NCBI RefSeq assembly: GCF_003965815.1
Contig: NZ_RXOE01000001.1
Location: forward strand, 682,001-746,000
Origin: Variovorax gossypii
Lineage (GTDB): Bacteria > Pseudomonadota > Gammaproteobacteria > Burkholderiales > Burkholderiaceae_C
DNA length: 64,000 nucleotides
Reading direction: 5' to 3'
Shown here: one piece after another, positions 45,640 to 56,268 of the stretch
Layout: each line of letters starts with the position of its first letter
Position numbering within the stretch: the stretch's first letter is position 1
The notes under the pieces: generated by a model
Databases searched by the model: none
Told to the model about the DNA's origin: nothing
Seen by the model: only the letters and a program-made list of their open reading frames with translations
Program-made: the position numbers and the translations under genes

Positions 45640-46677
45640 ATGTTGAATTGCCAGATCCACGGAGCCCGCGACCTTCGCGTGGAAGACGCTCCCGTCGAGG
45701 TGCTGTCTCCTACGCAGGTGCGCGTCGGCATCAAGGCCGTGGGCATCTGCGGCTCCGACCTGCACTACTACCAGCACGGGCGCGTCGGCGACTTCCTGAT
45801 CCGCGCTCCACTCACGCCGGGCCACGAGGCCTCGGGCCAGGTGCTGGAGGTGGGCTCGCAGGTGACGTCGGTGCGCGCGGGCGACCGCGTGGCGATCAAC
45901 CCATCGCGCACCTGCGGCCAGTGCCGCTTCTGCCGCATGGGTGCCTCCAACCACTGCGAGAACGTGCATTTCTTCGGCAGCGCCAGCAAGTGGCCTCACA
46001 TGCAGGGCGCGATGCGCGAGCAGGTGGTCGTCGAGGCGAGCCAGTGCGTGCCAGTGCCCGAGGGCCTGCCCTTCGAACTGGCCGCCTTCGGCGAGCCGCT
46101 GGCGGTGGCACTGCACGCAGTGCAGGAGGCCGGCTCGCTGCTGGGCAAGACGGTGATGGTTGTCGGCGCGGGGCCCATCGGCGCGCTGATCCTCATGGCC
46201 GCGAAGCTGGCGGGCGCGAGCCGGCTCATCGCGGTCGACATCGTCGACCAGACGCTCGCAGCCTGCACCCGCGTGGGCGCCACGCAGACCATCAACGTGG
46301 CGAAGGACCCGGCTGCGCTCGAGGCCCTGGCCGAGGGCAAGGGCCAGGTCGACGCGAGCTTCGAGGTCTCGGGCAACTACGCCGGGCTGGCCAACTGCAT
46401 CCGCCTCACGCGCCCGCGCGGCACCATCGTGCAGGTGGGCACGCTGAGCGGAAACAGCGAAGCCTGCCCCTTCAACCAGATCATGGTGAAGAGCCTTTCC
46501 TTCGTGGGCAGCTTCCGCTTCGTCGACGAGTACGCATGGGCGGTCGACTACCTCAGCCGCGGCGTGCTCGACGTGTCGCCGCTGCTCACCGACGCCGTGC
46601 CCGTGGCCCGCGTGCACGAAGCCTTCGCGCTGGCGGCCGACCGGCAGCGCGCGATGAAGGTGATGGTCACGTTCTGA
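45640..46677 (+). CDS. Zinc-dependent alcohol dehydrogenase, L-idonate 5-dehydrogenase / RspB-like
   Basis: A 345-residue medium-chain dehydrogenase. The catalytic zinc ligands are Cys37 in VGICGSDLHYY and His62-Glu63 in GHEASG; the structural zinc is held by Cys92, Cys95, Cys98 and Cys106. The Rossmann loop GAGPIGALI lies about residues 173-181. Family members oxidise L-idonate or related sugar acids at C5, or form the RspB partner of ManD/RspA. Given ManD and a fructuronate reductase downstream, it probably interconverts a hexonate and a keto-hexonate. Confidence 0.9.
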   Translation: MLNCQIHGARDLRVEDAPVEVLSPTQVRVGIKAVGICGSDLHYYQHGRVGDFLIRAPLTPGHEASGQVLEVGSQVTSVRAGDRVAINPSRTCGQCRFCRMGASNHCENVHFFGSASKWPHMQGAMREQVVVEASQCVPVPEGLPFELAAFGEPLAVALHAVQEAGSLLGKTVMVVGAGPIGALILMAAKLAGASRLIAVDIVDQTLAACTRVGATQTINVAKDPAALEALAEGKGQVDASFEVSGNYAGLANCIRLTRPRGTIVQVGTLSGNSEACPFNQIMVKSLSFVGSFRFVDEYAWAVDYLSRGVLDVSPLLTDAVPVARVHEAFALAADRQRAMKVMVTF

Positions 46678-46720
46678 CGATGGCCGCGCCCTTCCCTTCC
46701 AACTGACGGAGCCTCCTCGC

Positions 46721-47386
46721 ATGGACTTCGATTTCTCCCCCATCGTGGACAACTGGCGCTTCTTCGCCAGCGGCCTGGGCATGACGGTGCTGCTGAGCAT
46801 CGTCAGCGCGGTCACGAGCCTGCTCGCGGGCCTGGCGATCGCGCTGCTGCGGCTGTACGGCCCGCGCTGGCTGCGGCCGCTGCTGGTGTTCTACATCGAC
46901 TCGATGCGCGCCATTCCGGTGCTGGTGGTACTGATCTGGATCTACTTCGCGTTCCCGATCATCGCGAACGTGACCTTCCCGCCCTTCTGGGCGGCGCTGG
47001 TCGCGCTCACGCTGCACATCGCAGCCTACGCGGCGGAAGTGATCCGCGCCGGCATCGAGTCGATCCGCCCGGGCCAGACGCGCGCCGCACTGGCGCTGGG
47101 CATGTCGCGCGCGCAGATCCTGCGCAAGGTGCTGCTGCCGCAGGCCATCGTGCGGATGCTGCCGGCCTTCGGCTCGATCCTCACCATCGCCATCAAGGAC
47201 ACGGCCATCGCCACCGTGATCGCGGTGCCCGAGCTGATGCACCGCGCCGAGACCGTGGCCGGCCAGAGCTACCGGCCGGTGGAGGTGTTCACCGCGGTGA
47301 TGGTCGCCTACTTCTGCATCCTGTTCCCCGTGACGCGGGGCGTGGACCGGCTCTACCGCCGCTTCGCGCACCTCGGCCGCTCCTAG
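46721..47386 (+). CDS. Polar-amino-acid-type ABC permease 1
   Basis: A 221-residue permease of the HisMQ/GlnP type with about five predicted segments: [20 protein letters not shown], then [18 protein letters not shown]. The EAA loop is [18 protein letters not shown] plus [29 protein letters not shown]. Such permeases work as pairs. It sits 43 bp after the dehydrogenase and 15 bp before permease 2. Its likely ligand is a sugar acid, by context only. Confidence 0.92.
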   Translation: MDFDFSPIVDNWRFFASGLGMTVLLSIVSAVTSLLAGLAIALLRLYGPRWLRPLLVFYIDSMRAIPVLVVLIWIYFAFPIIANVTFPPFWAALVALTLHIAAYAAEVIRAGIESIRPGQTRAALALGMSRAQILRKVLLPQAIVRMLPAFGSILTIAIKDTAIATVIAVPELMHRAETVAGQSYRPVEVFTAVMVAYFCILFPVTRGVDRLYRRFAHLGRS

Positions 47387-47401
47387 ACGAAGGACCCCGA
47401 C

Positions 47402-48057
47402 ATGAATTTCGACTGGTCCGTGATCTGGACGCACCGCGCCGCGCTGCTCGAAGGCGCCGCGCTCACGGTGGGCCTGACGATCGTCACTATGCTGCTGGCG
47501 GTGCCGGGCGGCATCGTGCTCGCCCTGATGCGCCTGTCGTCCAACAGGCTGCTGCAGTCCGTCTCGCTCGCGTTCGTGGAGTTCTTCCGCAACCTGCCGC
47601 TGATCCTGGTCATCTACTGGGCCTTCTACGTGATGCCCATGGCCTTCGACGTGCAGTTCTCGCCGATCACCACCGCGCTGGTGGCTCTGGTGCTGAACAT
47701 CGCGGCCTACAACGCCGAGACCTTCCGCGCGGGCATCAACTCGATCCGCAAGGGGCAGATGGAGGCGGCGCTCGCCATGGGCATGTCGCGGCGGCAGGCG
47801 ATGTTCAAGGTGGTGATCCCGCAGGCGGCGCGCCGCATCCTGCCGGTGATCGCGAGCACCTGGATCTCGCTGTTCAAGGACACCTCGCTGGTCTCGGTCA
47901 TCGCCGTCGGCGAGCTGGCCTACACCTCGATGCAGATCCGCGCGCAGACCTTCCGCGTGCTGGAGATGCTCACCGCCATGGCCGCCATCTACTGGCTCAT
48001 GGGCTATCCCCAGGCAAAGCTGGTGGACTGGATTCACCGCAAGTACGGAGTCAAGGA

Positions 48058-48061
<4 letters not shown>
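47402..48061 (+). CDS. Polar-amino-acid-type ABC permease 2
   Basis: A 219-residue permease paralogous to permease 1. It begins [23 protein letters not shown]; the EAA loop is [20 protein letters not shown], then [21 protein letters not shown]. Length and layout fit HisM/GlnP-type subunits. The stop overlaps the ATG of the ATPase (ATGA at 48058-48061), so the transporter parts are translated together. Confidence 0.92.
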
Positions 48062-48852
<791 letters not shown>

Positions 48853-48896
48853 GCACCCTTCTTCCCCCAACAAGACACACGCACAACAGGCACGCA

Positions 48897-50108
48897 ATGA
48901 AAATCACCAACGCACGCGTCATCGTCTGCAGCCCCGGGCGCAACTTCGTCACCCTGAAGATCGAGACCGACGAGGGCCTCACCGGCATCGGCGACGCCAC
49001 GCTGAACGGACGCGAACTGTCCGTGGCCGCCTACCTCACCGAGCACGTCATTCCCTGCCTGATCGGCCGCGACGCGCACCAGATCGAGGACATCTGGCAG
49101 TACCTCTACAAGGGCGCCTACTGGCGCCGCGGCCCGGTGACCATGACCGCCATCGCCGCGGTCGACACGGCGCTGTGGGACATCAAGGCCAAGGCCGCCA
49201 ACCTGCCGCTGTACCAGCTGCTCGGCGGCAAGAGCCGCACCGGCGTGATGGTGTACGGCCACGCCAACGGCCGCGACATCGAGCAGACCGTGGAAGAAGT
49301 GCTGCGCTACAAGGAAGAAGGCTATCTGGCGATCCGCGCGCAGAGCGGCGTGCCGGGCCTGGAGAAGGTCTACGGCGTAGGCCGCGGCACCATGTTCTAC
49401 GAGCCGGCCGACGCCGACCTGCCCAGCGAGCACGACTGGTCGACCGCCAAGTACCTGGAGCACACGCCGAAGCTGTTCGACGCGGTGCGCAGCGCGGTCG
49501 GCCCCGACATCCACCTGCTGCACGACGTTCACCACCGCCTGACGCCCATCGAGGCCGGACGGCTGGGCAAGGCGCTGGAGCCCTTCAACCTGTTCTGGAT
49601 GGAAGACGCCACGCCGGCCGAGAACCAGGAATCCTTCAGGCTGATCCGCCAGCACACGACCACGCCGCTGGCCGTGGGCGAGATCTTCAACAGCATCTGG
49701 GACTGCAAGGACCTGATCGAGAACCAGCTGATCGACTACATCCGCACCACGGTGGTCCACGCCGGCGGCATCACGCAGCTGCGCCGCATCGCCGACCTGG
49801 CCTCGCTCTACCAGGTGCGCACCGGCTGCCACGGCGCAACCGACCTGTCGCCGGCCTGCATGGGCGCTGCGCTGCACTTCGACATGTGGGTGCCCAACTT
49901 CGGCATCCAGGAATACATGCGCCACACGGAAGAGACGGACGCGGTGTTCCCGCACGCCTACAGCTTTGCCGACGGCATGCTGCACCCGGGCGAGGCTCCG
50001 GGCCACGGCGTGGACATCGACGAGAAGCTCGCCGCAAAGTATCCGTACAAGCGCGCCTACCTCCCGGTGAACCGGCAGCAGCACGACGGCACGCTCTGGA
50101 ACTGGTGA
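48897..50108 (+). CDS. manD: D-mannonate dehydratase, ManD/RspA family
   Basis: A 403-residue member of the enolase superfamily that dehydrates D-mannonate to 2-keto-3-deoxygluconate. The active-site residues fall at the positions known from the Novosphingobium enzyme: Arg147 and Tyr159 (base side), Asp210, Glu236 and Glu262 as magnesium ligands, and His212 in HDVHHRL. The loop and metal segments [17 protein letters not shown] and [12 protein letters not shown] are typical. Some members of this subgroup act poorly on mannonate or prefer gluconate, so the substrate remains to be confirmed, but the catalytic set is complete. Confidence 0.94.
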   Translation: MKITNARVIVCSPGRNFVTLKIETDEGLTGIGDATLNGRELSVAAYLTEHVIPCLIGRDAHQIEDIWQYLYKGAYWRRGPVTMTAIAAVDTALWDIKAKAANLPLYQLLGGKSRTGVMVYGHANGRDIEQTVEEVLRYKEEGYLAIRAQSGVPGLEKVYGVGRGTMFYEPADADLPSEHDWSTAKYLEHTPKLFDAVRSAVGPDIHLLHDVHHRLTPIEAGRLGKALEPFNLFWMEDATPAENQESFRLIRQHTTTPLAVGEIFNSIWDCKDLIENQLIDYIRTTVVHAGGITQLRRIADLASLYQVRTGCHGATDLSPACMGAALHFDMWVPNFGIQEYMRHTEETDAVFPHAYSFADGMLHPGEAPGHGVDIDEKLAAKYPYKRAYLPVNRQQHDGTLWNW

Positions 50109-50125
50109 GCGGAGAACACGACGCC

Positions 50126-51622
50126 ATGAAGCGCCTGCATCCCGACGCCCTGCCCCACCTGCCCGCGGACGTTGCGAGGCCGCGCTACGCGCGCGGCGAG
50201 CTGTGCGCCGGCATCGTCCACCTTGGCGTGGGCGCCTTCCACCGCGCGCACCTCGCCGTCGTCAACGAGGCCGCGCTGCACGCCAGCGGCGACCTGCGCT
50301 GGGGCACGGTCGGCGTCTCGCTGCGTGCGGCCGACACGCGCGACGCGCTGCAGCCGCAAGGCGGCCTCTACACACTGGCCCTGCGCGATGCGGCCGACGA
50401 CGGCAGCCCGCGCGAGACGCTTCAGGTGGTGGGCAACCTGCTCGACGTGCTCGTCGCGCCGGAAGACCCGCAGGCCGTGCTCGAACGCATCGCCCATCCG
50501 GACACGCGCATCGTCGGCCTCACGATCACCGAGAAGGGCTACCACCACGACCCGGCCACGGGCGCATTGCGGCTGGACGACGCCGGCATCGCTCACGACC
50601 TGGCGAACCCGCAAGCGCCGCGCACCATGCCCGGCTTCGTGGTGCACGCGCTGAACCTGCGCCGCCAGCGCGAGTTGCCGCCGGTCACGCTGCTGTCGTG
50701 CGACAACCTGCCCTCCAATGGCGACACGCTGCGCGGCATCGTGCTGGCATTCGCAAGGCAGGTCGACCCGGCGTTGCACGACTGGATCGACGCGCACTGC
50801 ACCTTTCCCAACTCGATGGTCGACCGCATCGTGCCGCGCACCACCGACGCCGACCGCGAGCGCATCTCGGCACGACTGGGCGTGGAAGACGCATGGCCGG
50901 TGGTCGGAGAGCCCTTTCTCGAATGGGTGGTGGAAGACCGCTTCGCCAACGGCCGGCCCGACTGGACCGCAGGCGGCGCCCGCTTCGTCGAGCACGCCGA
51001 GCCTTTCGAGCGGCTGAAGCTGCGCATGGTCAACGGCAGCCATTCGGCGCTGGCGTACCTGGGCGCGATGGCCGGGCTGCGCACGGTGGACCGCGCGGTG
51101 GCCGTGCCCGAACTGCGCGGCTACATCGACGCGCTGATGCGCGAGGAGATCGCGCCCACGCTGCCGGTGATGCAAGGGCTGGACCTCGATGGCTATCGTG
51201 CGCGGCTGCTGCAGCGCTTTTCGAACCCCGCCCTGCAGCACCAGACGAAGCAGATCGCGATGGACGGCTCGCAGAAGCTGCCGCAGCGCCTGCTGGGCAC
51301 GGTGCGCGACCGGCTCGCGGCCGGGCAGCCGATCGAACGGTTGGCGTTGGCCGTGGCCGCATGGATCCATTACCTTCGCGGCGTCGACGAGACCGGCGCC
51401 TCGCACGACATCCAGGATCCGCTGGCCGCCGCCCTGGCCGAACGGCTGGCGCAGGCTGGCGCGGCGGCGTCCTCGGTGCACGAGCGGGTTGCCTTCTTCA
51501 CCGGCTTTGCCCCGGTGTTCGGTGAACTCGGCGGTGTGCCCGCCTTTGTCTACGCGGTGGCCCGGCATCTCGCGATGCTGGAGGAGCGCGGCGTGATCGC
51601 GGCGCTCGAGGCGGCCGTGTGA
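50126..51622 (+). CDS. uxuB: Mannitol dehydrogenase family protein, probable fructuronate reductase
   Basis: A 498-residue NAD-dependent long-chain dehydrogenase of the UxuB/UxaB/MtlK family. The nucleotide loop is HLGVGAFHRAHLA near residue 33; the catalytic Lys, Asn and His lie in FERLKLRMVNGSHSALAYLGA; NSMVDRIVPRTTD and the LTITEKGYHHDP strand are family marks. Beside ManD it would reduce D-fructuronate to D-mannonate, linking glucuronate to 2-keto-3-deoxygluconate. Mannitol 2-dehydrogenase activity is the alternative. It is the last gene of the operon. Confidence 0.9.
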   Translation: MKRLHPDALPHLPADVARPRYARGELCAGIVHLGVGAFHRAHLAVVNEAALHASGDLRWGTVGVSLRAADTRDALQPQGGLYTLALRDAADDGSPRETLQVVGNLLDVLVAPEDPQAVLERIAHPDTRIVGLTITEKGYHHDPATGALRLDDAGIAHDLANPQAPRTMPGFVVHALNLRRQRELPPVTLLSCDNLPSNGDTLRGIVLAFARQVDPALHDWIDAHCTFPNSMVDRIVPRTTDADRERISARLGVEDAWPVVGEPFLEWVVEDRFANGRPDWTAGGARFVEHAEPFERLKLRMVNGSHSALAYLGAMAGLRTVDRAVAVPELRGYIDALMREEIAPTLPVMQGLDLDGYRARLLQRFSNPALQHQTKQIAMDGSQKLPQRLLGTVRDRLAAGQPIERLALAVAAWIHYLRGVDETGASHDIQDPLAAALAERLAQAGAAASSVHERVAFFTGFAPVFGELGGVPAFVYAVARHLAMLEERGVIAALEAAV

Positions 51623-51628
51623 CGTGAA

Positions 51629-52252
51629 TCAGGGCGTGGCGAGCACCATCGTCCAGTAGAACGGATAGGCGTTGGCCGAGGTGCCGCGCACGCATGCCAG
51701 GGCCACGTGCTTGTAGCTCGCGCCCATCAGGTTGCGGCAGTGGCCTTCGCTCAACTGCCAGGAGTTCATGGCGGACGCCACGCTTGTCTGGCCCGCCGCG
51801 ATGTTCTCTGCGACGCCCGACCATGCGTAGCCCGCGTCGGTGACGCGCACGCCCACGGTGCTGCCGTCCGAGCCGGTGTGGTCGAAGAAATTCTTCGCGA
51901 CCATGTCGTTCGACTGGCGCGCGGCCGCGGTGTCGAGCCTGGTGTTCCAAGAGAGAGGCGCTGCGGCCGGGAATTGCGTGGTTCCGCAGGTGCGGGCTTC
52001 GCTTCGGAACTGGTTGACGCGGGTGATCGTGTCCTGCGCGAAGTCCGGCAGGCCGCAGCTCTCGAGAGCGGTGGGCGCAGATGCGGGAGCCGGTGCCGGA
52101 GCGGTCGCAGGGGCAGGCGCGGGTGCGGGTGCGGCCGGTACGCCCAGGCCCAGAGGCACTCCTCCACCGCCCCCGCCTCCTCCACCGCCGCACGATGCGA
52201 GCAGCAATGTGGCGAGGACGCTGGTGGCGGTGGCTGTGTGTCTCAGGTTCAT
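51629..52252 (-). CDS. CAP-domain (SCP/PR-1) lipoprotein
   Basis: A 207-residue exported lipoprotein. A signal peptide ([21 protein letters not shown]) ends in an ASC lipobox, followed by a run of about ten glycines and an Ala-Pro repeat linker (about 38-62). The CAP domain follows: [55 protein letters not shown], and [21 protein letters not shown]. The domain has unknown function in bacteria, possibly binding lipid or peptidoglycan fragments. It is convergent with the uxuB-like gene (6 bp between the stops). Confidence 0.91.
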   Translation of the reverse strand: MNLRHTATATSVLATLLLASCGGGGGGGGGGVPLGLGVPAAPAPAPAPATAPAPAPASAPTALESCGLPDFAQDTITRVNQFRSEARTCGTTQFPAAAPLSWNTRLDTAAARQSNDMVAKNFFDHTGSDGSTVGVRVTDAGYAWSGVAENIAAGQTSVASAMNSWQLSEGHCRNLMGASYKHVALACVRGTSANAYPFYWTMVLATP

Positions 52253-52310
52253 TCGTTTCTTGTCGCGATCCGGGAAAGCAGGCAGTGCAAGGGTTTCAGA
52301 GAAGGCGCGT

Positions 52311-52751
52311 TCATCGCGCGGAGCGCGATCGGCTGCGCCGTTCCAGCTTCGCCGCCAGTTCGGCCGAGGAAAGTCCGCGCGGAGCGGAGCGGATCGCCTC
52401 GTAGCGATAGACGCGGAAGCCGTCCTTCTGGATGAAGCTGAGCGGCTCCCAGCCGCGGGCCAGCGCGCAGTCGGTGATCTGCGCCATCTGCACGCCGAGG
52501 TAGTCCTGCAGGCTGTCGGCCACCGCGAGTTCGAATTTCTTCAGTTCGCGGTCCAGTGATTCGATCGCCGCGATAGCCGCCTCGACGGTGGTGAAGGGAC
52601 GCACGTGCGTCACGTGCCTGCCGTGCGAGTGGGAGCGTTCCGGCACGGAGCTTTCCGAGCCGAAGTCCACGCTGGCCCCGCCCTCCATGCCGTTGAGGCC
52701 GCCAATCGAGCTCATTGCGCTCATCGCGCTCATTTCAGTCATTGCGTTCAT
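52311..52751 (-). CDS. Small uncharacterised protein, third gene of the DUF1800/DUF1501 operon
   Basis: A 146-residue protein starting [18 protein letters not shown] and including a His-rich patch [14 protein letters not shown], then [38 protein letters not shown]. It has no signal peptide or membrane helix. The ATG overlaps the DUF1501 stop (ATGA at 52748-52751), indicating translational coupling. I do not recognise its family. The repeated Met-Ser-Ala N-terminus is low complexity; the C-terminal ends in Arg/Ser-rich sequence. Confidence 0.65.
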   Translation of the reverse strand: MNAMTEMSAMSAMSSIGGLNGMEGGASVDFGSESSVPERSHSHGRHVTHVRPFTTVEAAIAAIESLDRELKKFELAVADSLQDYLGVQMAQITDCALARGWEPLSFIQKDGFRVYRYEAIRSAPRGLSSAELAAKLERRSRSRSAR

Positions 52752-54205
52752 GCCATGAACCCCATGTCGCGCAGGTAGGTGATGCCACTGGGCGCGGTGA
52801 TGTTGTTGAAATTCTTCAGGTTGGGCAGGATGCCGTTGAGGTCGGAGTCGGGCACGCCGAACCACTTGGCCAGCGTTGCGGCGTACTGGTCGACGGATGT
52901 GGTGGGCAGCAGCCGGCCCTGGCCGACGTGCCACTGGTCGTCGTCGGCGGAGGTGTTGCCCACGCTCACCGGCGGCGGCGTGCCGTAGAAGGCATTGCCC
53001 TTCACCGCGCCGCCCACCACGAAGTGATGGCTGCCCCAGCCGTGGTCCGAGCCGTTGCCGTTACTCGACAGCGTGCGACCGAAGTCGGAGGCGGTGAAGG
53101 CCGTCACCTTGTCGTCGATGCCGGAATTCTTCATCTGCAGCTGGAAGGCACTCATCGCCTCGGACAAGCGCTGCATCAGGGGCCCCTGCTTGGTATCCAG
53201 ATCGTCGTGCAGGTCATAGCCGCCCATGGAGACGAAGAACACCTGGCGCTTCACGCCCAGCGATGCGCGCCCGCGGATCAGGCGCGCCACCATCTTGAGC
53301 TGGGCGGCCAGATTGTTGTTGATGGGGAAACTGACGTCCAGGTCATCGGACTGGATGGCGGAGGTGATCTTTCCTTCCGCCTCCACCGCGCGCAGCGTGA
53401 CCTTGTTGTATTCGTTCTCCAGAGTGTGGCCGCGCGCCTGCTGCGCGATCTGCTGCATGGCGGCCTTGACCGCCGATGAGCCGTAGACGCTGCCGGTGGC
53501 GGGACTCACGCTGTTGATGCGCACCGCCCCGCCCGTGCCGACCTGGTATTGCAGCGCCTCATCGCCCGAAAGGAACACCGCGTTGCCCGCCACCGAGATG
53601 CAGGTGAAAAGCGATGCGTTGCGCTGCCCGTTCAGCATCAGGTCGCCGAGGTTGCCGCCCCAGCCGATGGTGGAACCCTCGGGCGAGGACGACTGCCAGA
53701 TCGACTGCTGGTCGTTGTGCGAGAACAGCTTGGGCGGGATCGGAAAGTCCTTGCGGTTCGTGCCGTTGAACTGCGCGCGCGTGAGCGGCTTGACGAGCGG
53801 GCCGACGTTGAGCTGCACGGCCATCTTGCCTTGGTCGAACAGCGTCGTGAGTCCGCTCATGGCCGGGTTCAGCGCGTACTTGCGACCGTTGGCGAGCGAG
53901 ACGGCGGGCTTCAGCTCAGTACCCGCGAGAGACGCGTATGGCAGCGAGATGGCGCCGCGGATGGTGCTGTACTTCGTGTAGCTGTCGGTGTCGAAGTTGA
54001 CGAGGGTGTTGGCGTAATCGTTGCCGCCGAACAGGAAGACGCAGACCAGCGCCTTGTAGTCGTCGCCCGGCGCAGCCTGCGCGGCGGCCTCGCCCATGGC
54101 GGCGAGGTTGAGTGCAAACGGCAGCGCGGTGCCGGCCATCGCGAGTTGGCCCGAGCGGCGCAGGAAGGCGCGGCGCGTGTGGCGGGCAGGATCGATCAGG
54201 TGCAT
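52748..54205 (-). CDS. DUF1501 domain protein, Tat-exported
   Basis: A 485-residue exported protein. The N-terminus RHTRRAFLRRSGQLAMAG is a twin-arginine signal; the DUF1501 core begins YKALVCVFLFGGNDYANTLV and has GRKYALNPAMSGL, VFFVSMGGYDLHDD, VTAFTASDFGRTLSSNGNGSDHGWGSHHFVVGG, which in the family form an alkaline-phosphatase-like, possibly metal-binding core. DUF1501 proteins almost always occur next to DUF1800 proteins; the function is unknown, though a sulfatase-like fold is predicted. It is between DUF1800 (25-bp gap) and the small protein (4-bp overlap). Confidence 0.93.
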   Translation of the reverse strand: MHLIDPARHTRRAFLRRSGQLAMAGTALPFALNLAAMGEAAAQAAPGDDYKALVCVFLFGGNDYANTLVNFDTDSYTKYSTIRGAISLPYASLAGTELKPAVSLANGRKYALNPAMSGLTTLFDQGKMAVQLNVGPLVKPLTRAQFNGTNRKDFPIPPKLFSHNDQQSIWQSSSPEGSTIGWGGNLGDLMLNGQRNASLFTCISVAGNAVFLSGDEALQYQVGTGGAVRINSVSPATGSVYGSSAVKAAMQQIAQQARGHTLENEYNKVTLRAVEAEGKITSAIQSDDLDVSFPINNNLAAQLKMVARLIRGRASLGVKRQVFFVSMGGYDLHDDLDTKQGPLMQRLSEAMSAFQLQMKNSGIDDKVTAFTASDFGRTLSSNGNGSDHGWGSHHFVVGGAVKGNAFYGTPPPVSVGNTSADDDQWHVGQGRLLPTTSVDQYAATLAKWFGVPDSDLNGILPNLKNFNNITAPSGITYLRDMGFMA

Positions 54206-54230
54206 GTTCGGTTCGCTCCGGCTGCTTTCT

Positions 54231-56063
54231 TTATTTCTGCACGAGGTATTCGGGCGAGCCCATCACCAGCAGCACGCCGGCGCAGATGAGGTCGAGCCTG
54301 CGGGCATCGGTCGTGGGGTTCACGAGAGGAGCCTTGCTCAGCGCATCGGTGATCAGTGCGACCGTGGCGGCCGAGAGCTGGTTGCCCGTGAGCAGCAGGT
54401 TGAGCCGCCGCACCAGCGCGGCGGGGTCGTTCACCAGCGTCTTCTCGGCTGTATAGGTCGCGATTACGTCCTTGCTGTCGAAGCCGTTCTGCAGCTTGCC
54501 TTGCAGGAAGTTCAGATAGCCGCCCACGCTGGTCTCGTTCACCAGCTGGAACTCGGGCGCCACCATCTTGTTGCTGGCGATGGAGGTCGAGGGCGGCACG
54601 TAGCCGGGACGGAAGAAGTTGAATACCGAGGGCGAGCGCAGTGGGCACTGCCCGAGGCTCTGGCTGGGATCGGAGGTGTTGCCGATGTCCCAGGTGTCGA
54701 GCGTCGAGCCGACGCCGAAGGTGCGGCCCCATTGCACGAGCCGCAGCATGGGCTCGCGCAGGTGGCCGAAGTTCGGGTCGGAAAGGCCGGCGGGGCCGCG
54801 CGCCTCGTCGTCGAGCAGCACGGCGGCGAACACGCTCTTCATGTCGCCGCGCACGCCGGCGCCGTTGTTGGCGAAGGTGTCGGCCACGCGCTTGATGTAG
54901 GCCGCGCTGGGGTTGCTGGTGACCAGCCGCTGGATCAGCTGCCGGCCGATGAAGGGCCCGACGTTCGGGTGATTGAAGAGCGTGTCGAGCGCGATCTTCA
55001 ATGCCGCCGGGCCGGCCGTGCCTGCGGGCACCGTGGCGCCGAGGAAGCGCGCTTCCAGCATCGAGTGATTGGCCGCCGTGTACGCCATGGGACGCGTGGT
55101 CCAGGCGTTGGTCTCGATGGTGTAGCTGGCGTTGGGCGGGCGAAAGGCATTGCGCTCCGCAGCACGGATGTCGAGGTCGTAGCCGGTGAAGACGCGCGCG
55201 AGGTTCGTGACGTCACTCTGCACGTAGGTCTCGATCGGCTGGCCGTCGGCGCCGGTCTTCACCGTGCCGTTGCTCTCCAGCTGATAGAGGCCGATGGTCA
55301 TGAGCTGCATGACCTCGCGCGCATAGTTCTCGTCGGGCTGGCGGCCGGAGTTGTCTTCCTTCCTGTTGCCGCGGGTGTTGAGGTAGAAGCCCATCGCCGG
55401 GTTCAGCGTCACGTCTTCCAGCAGCTGGCGGAAGTTGCCGGTGACACCGTTGGCAAGCATGTCCCAGTACTGCGCCATCATGGACGTGGGCCAGCTCGAC
55501 CCGATCTCGGTGCCCGAGACCACGAAGATCTCGCTCAGTGCCAGCGCCATGCGCTTGCGCACCGGGTCGGCGGCTGTCATGAGCTGGCGCCAGATCATGG
55601 CGTCGGCATTGACAGTCTCGTACGGCTTGCTGTTGACCCACTCCCAGGCCGAAGGCTGGCGCGCCGCACCGAGCTGCTCGCTGAGCCACGGCATGTAGCC
55701 CTTGGCGCGCACGGCGGCGATCTCGGCGTCCGAGGCGGAGAACTGGGCCTGCAGCAGGAAGCGGGCGGCCTCGGCGTCGTTCTGCGCCTGGGGATAGTGA
55801 TAGGGGCCGGTGTCGGGCGTCGTGCCCGGACCGGGGTTGGAACCGGGCAGGCCGCCGATCGGAAAGCCAACGCCTGCGGAGCCACCGCCGCCCCCGCCTC
55901 CACCGCATGCGGCCAGTGCCGCCGCCATGGAGAACGCGGCCGCGACCTTCAGGGGCCACGAGCCGTCCTGAATTGCCCTGTGCTCGCCTGTTGCCGCTGT
56001 CTCCGCGACGTACACCACCTCGTCGGCCGGTCTTGCGCGCTCGGCCTCCAACTGTTCCAGCAT
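54231..56063 (-). CDS. DUF1800 domain protein, probable lipoprotein
   Basis: A 610-residue protein of the DUF1800 family. The N-terminal 37 residues (MLEQLEAERARPADEVVYV...) precede a hydrophobic stretch ending in a lipobox LAAC followed by eight glycines, an unusually long leader. The DUF1800 part begins QNDAEAARFLLQAQFSASDAEIAAVRAKGY and contains the ENYAREVMQLMTIGLYQL signature and the RPMAYTAANHSMLEARFLG segment. Function is unknown; with DUF1501 it forms an operon widespread in environmental bacteria. GGAG lies about nine bases before the ATG. Confidence 0.92.
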   Translation of the reverse strand: MLEQLEAERARPADEVVYVAETAATGEHRAIQDGSWPLKVAAAFSMAAALAACGGGGGGGGSAGVGFPIGGLPGSNPGPGTTPDTGPYHYPQAQNDAEAARFLLQAQFSASDAEIAAVRAKGYMPWLSEQLGAARQPSAWEWVNSKPYETVNADAMIWRQLMTAADPVRKRMALALSEIFVVSGTEIGSSWPTSMMAQYWDMLANGVTGNFRQLLEDVTLNPAMGFYLNTRGNRKEDNSGRQPDENYAREVMQLMTIGLYQLESNGTVKTGADGQPIETYVQSDVTNLARVFTGYDLDIRAAERNAFRPPNASYTIETNAWTTRPMAYTAANHSMLEARFLGATVPAGTAGPAALKIALDTLFNHPNVGPFIGRQLIQRLVTSNPSAAYIKRVADTFANNGAGVRGDMKSVFAAVLLDDEARGPAGLSDPNFGHLREPMLRLVQWGRTFGVGSTLDTWDIGNTSDPSQSLGQCPLRSPSVFNFFRPGYVPPSTSIASNKMVAPEFQLVNETSVGGYLNFLQGKLQNGFDSKDVIATYTAEKTLVNDPAALVRRLNLLLTGNQLSAATVALITDALSKAPLVNPTTDARRLDLICAGVLLVMGSPEYLVQK

Positions 56064-56186
56064 GATCCTCGCTCCTGCGGCGTATCGACGCCTGTTGGAG
56101 GGATCAAGGCAAGCGGCATGCCCCTGCGGAAAACAACCGGACGGGTGTCCAAAACTGGCGAGGTCGCCACAAAAATGTGTGCCAAT

Positions 56187-56202
56187 GTGACTTTTTAGTC
56201 AC
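56187..56202. repeat. Inverted repeat GTGACT-TTTT-AGTCAC
   Basis: A perfect 6-bp dyad with TTTT between the arms lies about 120 bases upstream of the DUF1800 start codon on the minus strand. It could be an operator of that operon or part of the transcription end region of the neighbour. It differs from the CRP site (spacing 8, not 6), and I do not recognise the regulator. Confidence 0.4.
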
Positions 56203-56211
56203 TCCTTGAAA

Positions 56212-56240
56212 CAAAATTGGCATGCCAGAGGGCATGCCAA
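56212..56240 (-). terminator. Rho-independent terminator of the Pro/Tyr-rich protein gene
   Basis: Read on the minus strand, TTGGCATGCC and GGCATGCCAA (plus-strand 56217-56226 and 56231-56240) form a perfect 10-bp stem with a 4-base loop, followed by ATTTTGTTT, a T-rich tract. It starts about 28 bases past the stop codon at 56269. Both arms contain GCATGC, so each arm is also self-complementary. Confidence 0.8.
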
Positions 56241-56268
56241 TGCTTCAGCAAACATTCAGGCGACAGTG

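Noticed and set aside
56187..56202. The TGTGA...TCAC dyad as a CRP site
   Set aside because: The half-sites are 8 bases apart rather than 6, and the right half lacks the final A, so the match is poor.
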